Of a stretch of DNA of 39,445 nt, positions 18,469 to 27,194 are shown piece by piece. The position numbers were made by a program, and so were the translations under genes. The notes beneath the pieces are model-generated. The model saw nothing but the letters and a program-made list of their open reading frames with translations. It was not told the DNA's origin and made no database searches. The DNA comes from an uncultured Pelagibacteraceae bacterium. GTDB lineage: Bacteria > Pseudomonadota > Alphaproteobacteria > Pelagibacterales > Pelagibacteraceae. Location: contig CACDRY010000011.1 of assembly GCA_902555275.1 (NCBI GenBank), positions 1 to 39,445 of the forward strand, written 5' to 3'. Position 1 is the first letter of the stretch. Every line of letters begins with the position of its first letter.

Positions 18469-19999
18469 AAATTACTACATTACGACACCAATCTATTATC
18501 CATCTGCAAAGCCACACATGGGCCACGCTTATTCAAGTATTATTGCTGATTTTTTTGCAAGATTAAAAAGAATACAGGGTTTTAATGTTTATTTTTTAAC
18601 TGGTACAGATGAACATGGACAAAAAATTCAACGCGCAGCAGAAGAAAAAAAAATGGATCCTTTATTATTTTGTGATGAGATAAGTAAAACTTTTAGAGAT
18701 TTATCAGACACATTAAATTTATCAAATAATGATTTTATAAGAACTACAGAGCCAAGACATACTAAATCTGTTGAAAATCTTTGGAGTATTTTAGAAAAAA
18801 AAGATGAAATTTACTTATCAAAGTACTCAGGTTGGTATTCTGTCTCAGATGAAGCGTTTTACGCAGAAAGTGAAATTGAAGATACAAATGGTACAAAGAG
18901 AGCAATTGCCTCAGGATCTAAAGTAGAGTGGTTAGAAGAAGAGTCTTATTTTTTTAGATTATCAAATTGGCAAGATAAATTGATAGAGTTTTATAATAAA
19001 AATCCAGATTTTATACTACCTGAAACAAGAAAAAATGAAGTTGTTAGTTTTGTTAAATCAGGATTAAAAGATTTGTCTGTCAGTAGAAAATCTTTTAATT
19101 GGGGAATAAAAGTTCCTTCAAATAAAGATCATGTTATATATGTTTGGTTGGATGCTTTAACAAACTATCTAAGTGCTTTAAATTATCCAAACGAAAGTGA
19201 TGATTTGTACAAATCTTTTTGGCCTGCAGATCTTCATCTTATTGGAAAAGATATACTAAGATTTCATGCCATTTATTGGCCAGCTTTCCTATTAGCTGCT
19301 GATATTAAACCACCAAAAAGAGTATTTGGTCATGGATGGATACTCTCAGGTGATGAAAAAATGTCAAAATCTAAAGGCAATATTTTAGACCCACTTGAAA
19401 TTATTGATATTTATGGTCTAGATCCTCTAAGATATTATTTAATTAAAGAAGTTTCTTTCGGCAATGATGGAAATATTTCACAAGAAAAATTAGAGTCATG
19501 TATAAATAGTGATTTAGCTAACAATTATGGAAATCTTTGCCAAAGGGTTCTAGCTTTTTGCGATAAAAATTCTAACTTTGAAATACCTGACAATGATGTC
19601 TTTACAGATGATGATAAATCGATCTTAGATGAATATTCCAAACATTATAACAATTTAATAAAATATTCTGATAATCAGGATGTAAATTTATATATAAATT
19701 TTATTGTTGAACAGTTATTTGCAGCAAATAAGTATTTTAATGATCAAGAACCTTGGAAAAAAAAGAATGATAAATTAAGGATGAATACTATTATTTATGT
19801 TGCTTTGGAGCTAATAAGAAAAGTAACCATACTATTATATCCTATAATACCACGTTCAGCTCTCAAAGTTTTAGAAATATTTGGTATAAAGGAAGATAGT
19901 ATTAATTTTAAGACAATTAAGGATAATAATTATTTAAAGAAAGGTCTTAAATTAAATAAATTAGATATATTGTTCAAAAAGATAGAAAAAAATGATTGA
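18461..19999 (+). CDS. metG: Methionyl-tRNA synthetase
   Basis: 512 residues starting with GTG at 18461, inside the end of holB; no ATG fits as well, since the N-terminal YYITTPIYYPSAKPHMGHA must be included. The class I motifs are the HIGH variant HMGH (residues 19-22) and KMSKS (300-304). It charges tRNA-Met. The connective region has GWYSVSDEAFY with no zinc cysteines, as in the short alphaproteobacterial/mitochondrial type, and there is no C-terminal EMAPII-like dimerisation domain. tatD starts inside its end. Confidence 0.96.
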   Translation: MNKNYYITTPIYYPSAKPHMGHAYSSIIADFFARLKRIQGFNVYFLTGTDEHGQKIQRAAEEKKMDPLLFCDEISKTFRDLSDTLNLSNNDFIRTTEPRHTKSVENLWSILEKKDEIYLSKYSGWYSVSDEAFYAESEIEDTNGTKRAIASGSKVEWLEEESYFFRLSNWQDKLIEFYNKNPDFILPETRKNEVVSFVKSGLKDLSVSRKSFNWGIKVPSNKDHVIYVWLDALTNYLSALNYPNESDDLYKSFWPADLHLIGKDILRFHAIYWPAFLLAADIKPPKRVFGHGWILSGDEKMSKSKGNILDPLEIIDIYGLDPLRYYLIKEVSFGNDGNISQEKLESCINSDLANNYGNLCQRVLAFCDKNSNFEIPDNDVFTDDDKSILDEYSKHYNNLIKYSDNQDVNLYINFIVEQLFAANKYFNDQEPWKKKNDKLRMNTIIYVALELIRKVTILLYPIIPRSALKVLEIFGIKEDSINFKTIKDNNYLKKGLKLNKLDILFKKIEKND

Positions 20000-20753
20000 T
20001 TCACACTGTCACTTAGATCACGAACCCTTAGTTAAGAATATTGAAGACGTCTTATCAAGATGTAAAAAGGAGGGTATTAGTAAAGTACTTACTATATCCA
20101 CATCATCATCAGGTTTTCCAAAAATTTTAGAAATTGTAAACAAGTATGTAATGATATTCGGAACTTTTGGTATTCATCCGCATGAAACAAATACTGATCA
20201 ATTGTCAAAAGATGAAATAATAAAAAAAATTAATTCAAATGATAAAATTATTGGAGTAGGGGAGTCAGGATTAGATTTTTATTACAATAATAGTGATAAA
20301 GATAAACAAATTAAAAGTTTTAAAAATCATATCGATGCTGCATTAGAATTAAATATACCTTTAATTGTACATTCAAGAAACGCAGAAAATGAGACATATG
20401 AAATATTAAAGAATTCTGACAATAATTTAAAAATACTGATGCATTGCTTTACGGGGTCCCTATCTTTTGCCTTGAAATTAATGGAGCTTAACTCTTTTTT
20501 TTCAGCTAGTGGTATTATTACATTTAAAAATAGCACTGACCTTCAAAATACTTTTAAGGAATTACCATTAGAAAGATTGCTAATTGAAACAGACAGTCCC
20601 TTTTTAGCACCTGAACCAATGAGAGGTAAGAAAAATGAACCATCTTTTGTACGCTACACATTAAAAAAATTATCAGAATTGAAAAACGTTGGAGTAGGAG
20701 ACTTGGATAAAATAACTACTGATAATTTTAATAGATTATTTTTTAATAAATGA
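19992..20753 (+). CDS. tatD: TatD family metal-dependent hydrolase
   Basis: 253 residues. The TatD metal-binding pattern is complete: HCH in MIDSHCHLDH, VGESGLDFYY, LIVHSRNAENE, MHCFTGS and IETDSPFLAPEP. Family members are 3'-5' exonucleases/DNases with a TIM barrel; a role in DNA or RNA turnover is likely. Position after metG and before the MBL-fold gene is the usual order in many bacteria, with 8-base and 4-base overlaps respectively. Confidence 0.93.
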   Translation: MIDSHCHLDHEPLVKNIEDVLSRCKKEGISKVLTISTSSSGFPKILEIVNKYVMIFGTFGIHPHETNTDQLSKDEIIKKINSNDKIIGVGESGLDFYYNNSDKDKQIKSFKNHIDAALELNIPLIVHSRNAENETYEILKNSDNNLKILMHCFTGSLSFALKLMELNSFFSASGIITFKNSTDLQNTFKELPLERLLIETDSPFLAPEPMRGKKNEPSFVRYTLKKLSELKNVGVGDLDKITTDNFNRLFFNK

Positions 20754-21523
20754 GCATAAAATTTACCATTTTGGGCTGTGGTAGCTCTCTAGGTATACCA
20801 CGAATTGATGGTTTCTATGGAAATTGTGATCCTAAGAATAAAAAAAATATAAGATCAAGATGTTCAGCTTTAATAAGTTCAAAAAACCTTAATATTCTAA
20901 TCGATACATCTCCAGATTTAAAATCTCAATTACTAAAAAATAAAATTAAAAATATTGATACAGTTTTTTATACCCATTCTCACGCCGACCAAACGCATGG
21001 AATTAATGAGTTAAGGGTTTTTTCTTTAAAAAATAAAAAAAAAATATCAATTTATGCAGATGGAATTACAAAGAAAAATCTTATAAATACGTTTGGTTAT
21101 TGTTTTAATGATTACAAAAATTATCCATCTATTCTTGATGCAAAAACATTAAAAAATAAACATATACTTAAAGATTATAAGAAAAAAATTGTAATAAAAT
21201 CTTTAAAAGTTCATCATGGTTCAATAAAAAGTATTTGCTATATTATAAATAATAAATGTGCTTATGCACCAGATGTAAATAAGATAGATAATAAAGATTT
21301 AAAATATCTTAAAAACTTAAAATATTTTATTGTAGATTGTTTAAGGTATAAATTTCATCCAACACACTTTAATTTAGATGATGTTTTAAAATTGATAAAT
21401 AAAATCAAACCAAAGAATACAATTCTAACAAATTTAAGTAATCATATTGACTATAAAGAAGTAAAAAAATTTTTACCTAAAAATGTAATTCCTGCATATG
21501 ATGGATTAACAGTATTAATCTAA
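20750..21523 (+). CDS. Metallo-beta-lactamase-fold hydrolase (PhnP-like), altered metal site
   Basis: 257 residues. The start TILGCGSSLGIP and NILIDTSPDLKSQLL are typical of the PhnP-like MBL group that follows tatD in alphaproteobacteria. The main metal motif reads THSHADQTHGINELR: H76, H78 and D80 are kept, but residue 81 is Gln (CAA at 20990-20992) where the HxHxDH motif has His. Later candidate ligands are HHGS and the Asp in AYAPDV. Family members hydrolyse phosphodiesters such as cyclic ribose phosphates, but the substrate here is unknown. It overlaps the convergent glutathione peroxidase end by 9 bases. Confidence 0.85.
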   Translation: MSIKFTILGCGSSLGIPRIDGFYGNCDPKNKKNIRSRCSALISSKNLNILIDTSPDLKSQLLKNKIKNIDTVFYTHSHADQTHGINELRVFSLKNKKKISIYADGITKKNLINTFGYCFNDYKNYPSILDAKTLKNKHILKDYKKKIVIKSLKVHHGSIKSICYIINNKCAYAPDVNKIDNKDLKYLKNLKYFIVDCLRYKFHPTHFNLDDVLKLINKIKPKNTILTNLSNHIDYKEVKKFLPKNVIPAYDGLTVLI

Positions 21524-22063
21524 TAAACTCTCAATTTTTTTTGTAATTTTACTTGATGTTGGGTTTGTTAAAGATGCATAAGTATCTTCAATTTTACCCT
21601 CTTTGTTTATTAAAATTTTATAAAAATTCCATTTTGGTACAGCAGATTTTCCGTAGTTTTCTCTAGCCCATTTATATATTTCATGTGCATTATCACCTTT
21701 AACTTCAGTGATTTCTGTAAGTGGAAAATTAATATTAAAATTAACTTCACAAAATTCTTTAACATCATCATTATTTTTTTTTTCTTGATTAAAAGAATTT
21801 GATGGTATTCCAAGCACAACTAGTCCTTTGTCTTGATATTTATCCCATAATTCTTGCATGTCATTATATTGTTTAGTAAATCCGCAATAACTAGCAGTAT
21901 TTACAATCAATACTGGCTTTCCTCTAAAATCATTTAAATCAATTAAATCGCCAGTAATACTGTTTATTTTAAAGTCAAAAAAGATTTTTTCATACTGAGC
22001 AAGTGATGAGTTTTTAAAAAAAAACATAATTATAGTTAATCCAAATATTAATAGATTTTTCAT
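21515..22063 (-). CDS. Glutathione peroxidase family protein (cysteine form), probably exported
   Basis: 182 residues. A hydrophobic N-terminus (MKNLLIFGLTIIMFFFK) ending in SLAQ suggests a signal peptide and a periplasmic location. The thioredoxin-fold catalytic set is C60 (NTASYCGFT), Q93 (SFNQ), W145 and N146 (PKWNFYK). The active residue is Cys, not selenocysteine, and the second conserved cysteine is in KEFCEVNF, so it may work as a thioredoxin-type peroxidase. It reduces hydroperoxides. It follows nhaA on the same strand with an 8-base gap. Confidence 0.92.
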   Translation of the reverse strand: MKNLLIFGLTIIMFFFKNSSLAQYEKIFFDFKINSITGDLIDLNDFRGKPVLIVNTASYCGFTKQYNDMQELWDKYQDKGLVVLGIPSNSFNQEKKNNDDVKEFCEVNFNINFPLTEITEVKGDNAHEIYKWARENYGKSAVPKWNFYKILINKEGKIEDTYASLTNPTSSKITKKIESLLD

Positions 22064-22071
22064 TATCTTAA

Positions 22072-23244
22072 TTATTTATTTGGAGTAAGTAATATTAAAA
22101 AGTAACCAAATAAAGTGGATAATAATGACCCAGTTAGAACTCCGATTTTAACGCCATCCATATACTGTAAATTTTCTACAAAGGCCAAATTCCCTACAAA
22201 TAAACTCATTGTAAAACCAATACCAGTCAACACACCAACACCATAAAAATTATACCAACTCGTATTACTTGGCATTTGAGCAATTTTTAATTTAATTGAT
22301 ATATATGAAAAAACAAATACGCCCAATTGTTTTCCAACAAACAATCCAAGTACTATTCCTAAAGGAACTTTATCTAGCAAAGATGAAAAGGATAAACCTT
22401 CTAATGACACACCTGCATTTGCAAAGGCAAATATAGGCATTATTCCAAATGCAACATAAGGACTTATTGCATGCTCTACCTTAATTAAAAGTGAAAAATC
22501 TTTATCTTTTTTTCTATGTGGGATTGTCATTGCAAGTAGTACACCGGCAATAGTTGCATGAATTCCTGAGTTATGAGTAAAATCCCATAAGAAAATTCCG
22601 ACTATCAGATAAGGTAGAAATTTTTTTATATTAAATTTATTTATAATTAATAGAATAACAAATGCTAACAACATCAAAGATAAATATTTAATACTTAAAT
22701 CACCAGAATAGAATAGCGCTATAATAACGATTGCACCTAAATCATCTATAATTGCTAAAGCAGTTAGAAAAACTTTTAGTGAGAGAGGTACTCTCTTACC
22801 CAATAACGATAATACACCTAAAGAAAAAGCTATATCTGTAGCTGAAGGTATTGCCCAACCTCTCAACGTTTCTCCATCTCCTAAGTTTATAAATACATAT
22901 ATTAATGCAGGCACTAACATTCCACCAACTGCTGCTATTATAGGAAGCAGAGCTTGTTTAATATTAGATAACTCTCCTTGTAAAAATTCTCTTTTAATTT
23001 CAAGCGTTACAAAAAAGAAAAAAATTGCCATTAATGCATCATTTATCCAATGTAAAACAGAAAGTTTAAGACCGAAATTATTAATACCAATAAACAAATA
23101 TCTTTCTAGTGTTGAAAAATATAAAATAGATAATTCAGAATTACTTATAACTAATGCAATTATAGCTGCAAAAAGAAGTACTATTCCACTTGCTGCCTCA
23201 AGTTTAAAAAATGCTGTAAATCCTTTTGTAATTTTTCGAATCAT
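22072..23244 (-). CDS. nhaA: Na+/H+ antiporter NhaA
   Basis: 390 residues with about 12 membrane segments. The ion-binding Asp pair is in LTALAIIDDLGAI, and the third key Asp in IPSATDIAFSLGVL; SGIHATIAGVLLAM and VGVLTGIGFTMSLF are also NhaA hallmarks. It expels sodium in exchange for protons at the inner membrane, which fits a marine cell. It is downstream of the zinc-ribbon gene (2-base gap) and upstream of glutathione peroxidase, so the three are probably co-transcribed. Confidence 0.96.
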   Translation of the reverse strand: MIRKITKGFTAFFKLEAASGIVLLFAAIIALVISNSELSILYFSTLERYLFIGINNFGLKLSVLHWINDALMAIFFFFVTLEIKREFLQGELSNIKQALLPIIAAVGGMLVPALIYVFINLGDGETLRGWAIPSATDIAFSLGVLSLLGKRVPLSLKVFLTALAIIDDLGAIVIIALFYSGDLSIKYLSLMLLAFVILLIINKFNIKKFLPYLIVGIFLWDFTHNSGIHATIAGVLLAMTIPHRKKDKDFSLLIKVEHAISPYVAFGIMPIFAFANAGVSLEGLSFSSLLDKVPLGIVLGLFVGKQLGVFVFSYISIKLKIAQMPSNTSWYNFYGVGVLTGIGFTMSLFVGNLAFVENLQYMDGVKIGVLTGSLLSTLFGYFLILLTPNK

Positions 23245-23246
23245 AT

Positions 23247-23747
23247 TTAGTTAATAAGATCTTTTAAAAAAAGTTTGAAATCTAAAAGTGTTTCGTAAAA
23301 GCTATCAAGAAAAGGAGTTATAATAGGAAATACACTAATTAAATAAGACTTAAATGTATCTAATAACAATATAAGACCTAATAAAGAAAAAATAACTACA
23401 ATAAAATAAACTAACACCATCTTTATTTTTTCTTGTTTTTCATCATTTTCTTTTTTTTCTTTTATATTATATTCTTCAACCTTATCATCTGCGTTATCTT
23501 CAGATAACAATTCTTCATTTATAGCTTTGAAATTCTCATCATTTATTGCTTCATCAGAATGAACTTTCTTTTTAACATCGTTTTCATTAATTATAGCATC
23601 TAGCTCTTCATCATTCTTAGTTTCAATAAAAGGTGTATAATGCCAAATTTTGCTACAACTCCCACATTTTAACAATCTACCTTCTTTAGGTATTAGACTG
23701 CTATCTATATTAAATTTTTTTTTGCCACACTCGCAATTAATGATCAT
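23247..23747 (-). CDS. Zinc-ribbon (MJ0042-type) single-pass membrane protein
   Basis: 166 residues. The N-terminus is a zinc ribbon: CxC at residues 5-7 (NCECGKKKFNID), then GRLLKCGSCSKIWHY with a second Cys pair. A long acidic linker (about 50-108, rich in Glu/Asp/Asn/Lys) precedes one membrane helix (about 110-130, VLVYFIVVIFSLLGLILLL). Proteins of this build are common in alphaproteobacteria, often near ftsE/ftsX or similar genes, with no agreed function. A weak ribosome binding site AAGAGA lies before the ATG. Confidence 0.75.
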   Translation of the reverse strand: MIINCECGKKKFNIDSSLIPKEGRLLKCGSCSKIWHYTPFIETKNDEELDAIINENDVKKKVHSDEAINDENFKAINEELLSEDNADDKVEEYNIKEKKENDEKQEKIKMVLVYFIVVIFSLLGLILLLDTFKSYLISVFPIITPFLDSFYETLLDFKLFLKDLIN

Positions 23748-23803
23748 GAGTCTCTTATATAGTATAAATGTTTAAAATTCCTTTTAAAATGTGTTTTTAT
23801 ACT

Positions 23804-23831
23804 TTGAATTTTTTTTTATCTACTGTATTAG
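23804..23831 (+). promoter_or_regulatory. Candidate promoter of tRNA-Pro and downstream genes
   Basis: TTGAAT (23804-23809), a 16-base spacer and TATTAG (23826-23831) would start transcription near 23838, three bases before the mature tRNA. The -10 overlaps a small perfect inverted repeat, CTGTA-TTAG-TACAG (23823-23836). Transcription from here may continue into the complex I subunit gene. Confidence 0.45.
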
Positions 23832-23840
23832 TACAGCAAT

Positions 23841-23917
<77 letters not shown>

Positions 23918-23923
23918 TTATTT

Positions 23924-24205
23924 ATGAAAAAAGCTAAAATCTATAAACCTTCGAAAACCGCGATGCAATCTGGTATAAAGAAATTTGATAAGTGGATAAT
24001 AGAATTTATAACTGAAGATCCAGGTATAAATCCACTTATGGGTTGGGAGAGTTCCTCTGACACATATTCAGAACTAAATTTAGAATTCAAATCTAAAGAC
24101 TTAGCAATTGAGTATGCTAAAAAAAATAATATTGATTTTGAGATTGTGGAGAATCAGAAAAGAAAAATAACTAAAAAGTCTTACGCTGATAATTTTATAA
24201 AATAA
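23924..24205 (+). CDS. NDUFS4-type accessory subunit of respiratory complex I
   Basis: 93 residues. It matches the alphaproteobacterial homologue of mitochondrial NDUFS4 (18 kDa subunit): AKIYKPSKTAMQSG at the start, WIIEF, the central NPLMGWESSSDT and LEFKSKDLAIEYAKKN. The subunit sits on the peripheral arm of NADH:ubiquinone oxidoreductase and stabilises the NADH-binding module. It is soluble and has no signal peptide. It follows tRNA-Pro directly, an arrangement I believe is shared with other alphaproteobacteria, and its stop overlaps the next start by one base (TAATG). Confidence 0.88.
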   Translation: MKKAKIYKPSKTAMQSGIKKFDKWIIEFITEDPGINPLMGWESSSDTYSELNLEFKSKDLAIEYAKKNNIDFEIVENQKRKITKKSYADNFIK

Positions 24206-25206
24206 TGTTTAGGTTTTTTACAAAAAAAGAATGGTATTTATGGTCTTGGATAGGATCATTTATAATTTTATCGTCTCTATGGATACAAGTTAAAATAGAT
24301 GTAAAAATTAATGAGTGGTTTGGGGAATTTTATGACATGATCCAAAAAGCACTCGGGTCACCAAATGCAATAACAATAGAAGAATATTGGGAAAGTCTAT
24401 TTTCTTTCATTACACTTGCGGCAATGTATGTTGGGGTGGCTGTTATTGTAAGTTACTTTACATCTCACTATCTCTTTAGATGGAGAACAGCTATGGTAGA
24501 ATATTACCACAGTGTTTATGAAAAAGCACGAAAGATAGAAGGAGCTTCTCAGCGTGTTCAGGAAGATACAATTAAATTTTCTAGAATCATGGAGTCACTA
24601 GGAACAAGTTTAATAGAAGCAATAATGATATTAGTTGAATTTATGCCAATTTTATTTGGTTTAAGTATTGGAATACCAATTTTCTTTTTTGGAGATTGGG
24701 AATATGGCTTGATAGTAGGAGCACTTATTTGGTCTATTGGTGGTACAATCTTTTTGATTATTCTAGGGTTAATACTAAGATTAGTTGGCGTTGAATATGA
24801 TCTTCAAAAAAAAGAAGCTGCTTATAGAAAAATCTTAGTTATAGCCGAAGATGATGGAACTGTAAGACCGAAGTCAATAGAAGAATTGTTTGATGATGTA
24901 AGAAGTATACATTTTTTAAGTTATATTAGATATCTTTATTTCAATATTGGTAGAATAGCTTACTTGCAAGCAAATGTTTTATCTGCTTATGTTTTTTTGG
25001 CACCTGCTATAGTTGCAGGAGCTGTTACACTTGGCGTGATGCAACAAATTATTAGAGCTTTTGGACGTGTTGAAGGTTCAATGCAGTATATTTTAAAAGC
25101 TTGGCCCACAATTATAGAACTCGCAAGTGTTTATAAGAGACTAAGAGAATTTGAATATAAGTTAGAAGTCGAAAATAGAGAGAGTAAAAGTGAATTTGAA
25201 ACATAA
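24205..25206 (+). CDS. SbmA/BacA-like inner-membrane transporter
   Basis: 333 residues with about seven membrane segments. Family marks are KINEWFGEFYDMIQKAL, YFTSHYLFRWRTAMVEYY, RVQEDTIKFSRIMESLG and VLSAYVFLAPAIVAGAVTLG. SbmA/BacA proteins import peptide antibiotics, thiazole peptides and other solutes driven by the proton gradient; they resemble ABC exporter membrane domains but have no ATPase. The natural substrate is unknown. It is translationally coupled to the NDUFS4-type gene and followed 3 bases later by glpX. At 333 residues it is shorter than E. coli SbmA (about 400), with the core complete. Confidence 0.87.
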   Translation: MFRFFTKKEWYLWSWIGSFIILSSLWIQVKIDVKINEWFGEFYDMIQKALGSPNAITIEEYWESLFSFITLAAMYVGVAVIVSYFTSHYLFRWRTAMVEYYHSVYEKARKIEGASQRVQEDTIKFSRIMESLGTSLIEAIMILVEFMPILFGLSIGIPIFFFGDWEYGLIVGALIWSIGGTIFLIILGLILRLVGVEYDLQKKEAAYRKILVIAEDDGTVRPKSIEELFDDVRSIHFLSYIRYLYFNIGRIAYLQANVLSAYVFLAPAIVAGAVTLGVMQQIIRAFGRVEGSMQYILKAWPTIIELASVYKRLREFEYKLEVENRESKSEFET

Positions 25207-25209
25207 TTA

Positions 25210-26154
25210 ATGAAATTATCACGGGAATTATTAAATAATCTTATAGACATAACTTCAAACTCTGCAATTGCTTGTTATCCCTATATTGGGAAAAAAGAAA
25301 AAATATTAGCGGATAAAGCTGCGACTGATGTAATGAGAAATCATCTAAATAAATTAAATATAAGAGGGAGAGTAGTTATAGGTGAAGGTGAACTTGATGA
25401 AGCTCCAATGTTATACATAGGTGAAAAACTAGGAAAAGGAAATGGTCCAGAGATTGATATCGCAGTTGACCCTGTTGAAGGAACAAATTTTGTTGCTAAT
25501 AATCTACCTGGCTCTATGTCAGTTTTAACAGTAGCTGAAAAAGGCAATTTGTTAAATGCACCTGAAACTTATATGAATAAAATTGCTTCTGGTAATCATA
25601 TTCCGAAAGGTGCATTGGATATCGATTTTACAGTTGAAAAAAATATTAATATTTATTCCGAAATAACAAATAAAAAGAATTCAGAAATTACGGTTTGCAT
25701 TCTAGATAGACCCAGACATAATAAAATTATATCTGAATTAAAAAGATTAAATGTTAATATAAAATTTATAACAGATGGTGATGTATCTGGTGCGTTACTT
25801 GTATCAAATAAAAAATTTAATGTGGACATTTTTATGGGAATTGGTGGAGGACCTGAAGGTGTGATAGTTGCAGCAGCTTTAGACTCCTTAAATTGTAATT
25901 TCCAAGGCAGATTTTTATTCAAAACAGAGGTTGACAAAAAAAGAGCAAAAAAAATGGGCATAAAAGAGTTGAATAAAAAATATGAAATTGATGAAATAGT
26001 GAAAGGTGAAAGTATTTTCTGTGCAACAGGGATTACCGATGGAGATTTAATGAATGGTGTAATGAAAAGAAATGATAATTATATAACTGAGACAATTATT
26101 ACTTATAAAAAATCTGGTTTAGAACTTATAAAAAAAGAATTTACGATTACTTGA
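25210..26154 (+). CDS. glpX: Fructose-1,6-bisphosphatase class II
   Basis: 314 residues. GlpX motifs are GEGELDEAPMLYIGE (from residue 58), the metal-binding DPVEGTN (87-93), FMGIGGGPEGVIVAAAL and the C-terminal FCATGITDGDLMNGV. It hydrolyses fructose 1,6-bisphosphate to fructose 6-phosphate, the control step of gluconeogenesis. Some cyanobacterial homologues also act on sedoheptulose bisphosphate; nothing here points that way. It is followed by tRNA-Glu after 35 bases. Confidence 0.94.
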   Translation: MKLSRELLNNLIDITSNSAIACYPYIGKKEKILADKAATDVMRNHLNKLNIRGRVVIGEGELDEAPMLYIGEKLGKGNGPEIDIAVDPVEGTNFVANNLPGSMSVLTVAEKGNLLNAPETYMNKIASGNHIPKGALDIDFTVEKNINIYSEITNKKNSEITVCILDRPRHNKIISELKRLNVNIKFITDGDVSGALLVSNKKFNVDIFMGIGGGPEGVIVAAALDSLNCNFQGRFLFKTEVDKKRAKKMGIKELNKKYEIDEIVKGESIFCATGITDGDLMNGVMKRNDNYITETIITYKKSGLELIKKEFTIT

Positions 26155-26174
26155 TTAATTGAAAAAATTACAAT
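26147..26174 (+). promoter_or_regulatory. Weak candidate promoter of tRNA-Glu
   Basis: TTACTT (26147-26152), 16 bases and TACAAT (26169-26174) would start transcription near 26181, nine bases before the tRNA. The -35 lies in the end of glpX. The tRNA could also be made by read-through from glpX. Confidence 0.3.
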
Positions 26175-26189
26175 AAAAGATCCATCACT

Positions 26190-26264
26190 GGTCCCTTCGT
26201 CTATCGGTTAGGACACATGGTTTTCATCCATGAAAGAGGGGTTCGATTCCCCTAGGGACCGCCA
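26190..26264 (+). tRNA. tRNA-Glu (anticodon UUC)
   Basis: 75 bases with CCA encoded. The acceptor stem GGUCCCU pairs perfectly with AGGGACC, the discriminator is G, and the anticodon arm CAUGG-UUUUCAU-CCAUG gives UUC. The T arm contains GGUUCGAUUCC. The convergent bamE gene ends one base after the CCA. Confidence 0.97.
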
Positions 26265-26265
26265 T

Positions 26266-26718
26266 TCATTTTTTTCTTCGTGTAGGCGCATTTATTTTTT
26301 CTCTCAAGGTAGTCAACACATTGTATATCATATTATCTTGGCTAAATTTTTTCTCAGTCATTTTTTCAGCTATTTTTAAATCATTCATATTTGAAAGATC
26401 CAGTAATTTCTTCTTTGATACCATACCCATGTTGTCAAATTCTAAAATAATAATATTATTGCTTGAGATTTTTTTTTTACCCAACTTAAACAGTGATTGA
26501 TTTGTCTTTCTTCTTTCAATGTAAAACCAAGTATCACCGAATTTACTAATCGACGATGGAGGACCGATTGAATTTCTTATGTCGTTTTTGTTTGTTTTAT
26601 TTAATAATATTTTATCATATTTTTTCTCTATAAATCTAAAACCATGCGTATTTGAAACTTTATTTATTGAACAATTAAGTGTAAAAAAAAATATAAAGAT
26701 GAATGATATATATTTCAT
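26266..26718 (-). CDS. bamE: BamE/SmpA/OmlA-type outer-membrane assembly lipoprotein
   Basis: 150 residues. A signal peptide ends at Cys16 (FTLNC), an atypical lipobox with Asn before the Cys. The BamE-like core is KILLNKTNKNDIRNSIGPPS, GDTWFYIERR and IIILEFDNMGMVSKKKLL. BamE helps the Bam complex insert beta-barrel proteins in the outer membrane. Its position next to the bc1 chaperone gene is the usual alphaproteobacterial one. Its start codon touches the start of that divergent gene (CATATG), so there is no intergenic sequence at all. Confidence 0.85.
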   Translation of the reverse strand: MKYISFIFIFFFTLNCSINKVSNTHGFRFIEKKYDKILLNKTNKNDIRNSIGPPSSISKFGDTWFYIERRKTNQSLFKLGKKKISSNNIIILEFDNMGMVSKKKLLDLSNMNDLKIAEKMTEKKFSQDNMIYNVLTTLREKINAPTRRKK

Positions 26719-27192
26719 ATGAATAAGGAATATTTAAATATTTACAATAATTTAATAAAATTAACTAGAAATAAAAATCTTTATTATAGTCTGAAAAATG
26801 ACGATACTTTTTCTGATAGATTGATCATTCTTTTGTTTCATTTTGGTTTTTTTCTAAAGATTTATAAAAAAGAATTATCTAAATTAGAGGCTCAAGATTT
26901 ATTTGATTATTTTGTAAAACAAATTGAACTGTCAATTAGAGAAATTGGATATGGTGATGTCTCTGTAAATAAAAAAATGAAAGATTATGTTAACCTATTC
27001 TTTTCTATTATAGAAAACGTAGAAAAATGGCCTAGTTTAAATATTAACAAAAAAAAAGATGTCATTAGTAATTTGATGAATATTAAAGAAGATAGTGATT
27101 TAATTGTTGATTATTTTGATAAATTTAATGTTTTTTTGTCAAAAAACTCTTTAAAAATCTTTACAAAAGATATATTAGAACTTAAATTTTAA
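26719..27192 (+). CDS. Ubiquinol-cytochrome c chaperone (CBP3 family)
   Basis: 157 residues. The core [18 protein letters not shown] ... [20 protein letters not shown] followed by [19 protein letters not shown] matches the CBP3/ubiquinol-cytochrome c chaperone family, whose members assist assembly of the bc1 complex. The N-terminus is short and there is no signal peptide, so it is cytoplasmic or peripheral to the membrane. The start is the ATG abutting bamE; there is no other plausible in-frame start before the conserved part. An AT-rich TATATT at 26709-26714, inside bamE, could give an mRNA starting at or next to the ATG. rpmF follows after 2 bases. Confidence 0.82.
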   Translation: MNKEYLNIYNNLIKLTRNKNLYYSLKNDDTFSDRLIILLFHFGFFLKIYKKELSKLEAQDLFDYFVKQIELSIREIGYGDVSVNKKMKDYVNLFFSIIENVEKWPSLNINKKKDVISNLMNIKEDSDLIVDYFDKFNVFLSKNSLKIFTKDILELKF

Positions 27193-27194
27193 TT

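Noticed and set aside
21879..21890. Selenocysteine in the glutathione peroxidase
   Set aside because: The active-site codon is a normal Cys codon (TGC) and the frame needs no recoding.
23823..23836. Inverted repeat CTGTA-TTAG-TACAG before tRNA-Pro
   Set aside because: It overlaps the candidate -10 box and is too short to call an operator or terminator on its own; noted under the promoter.
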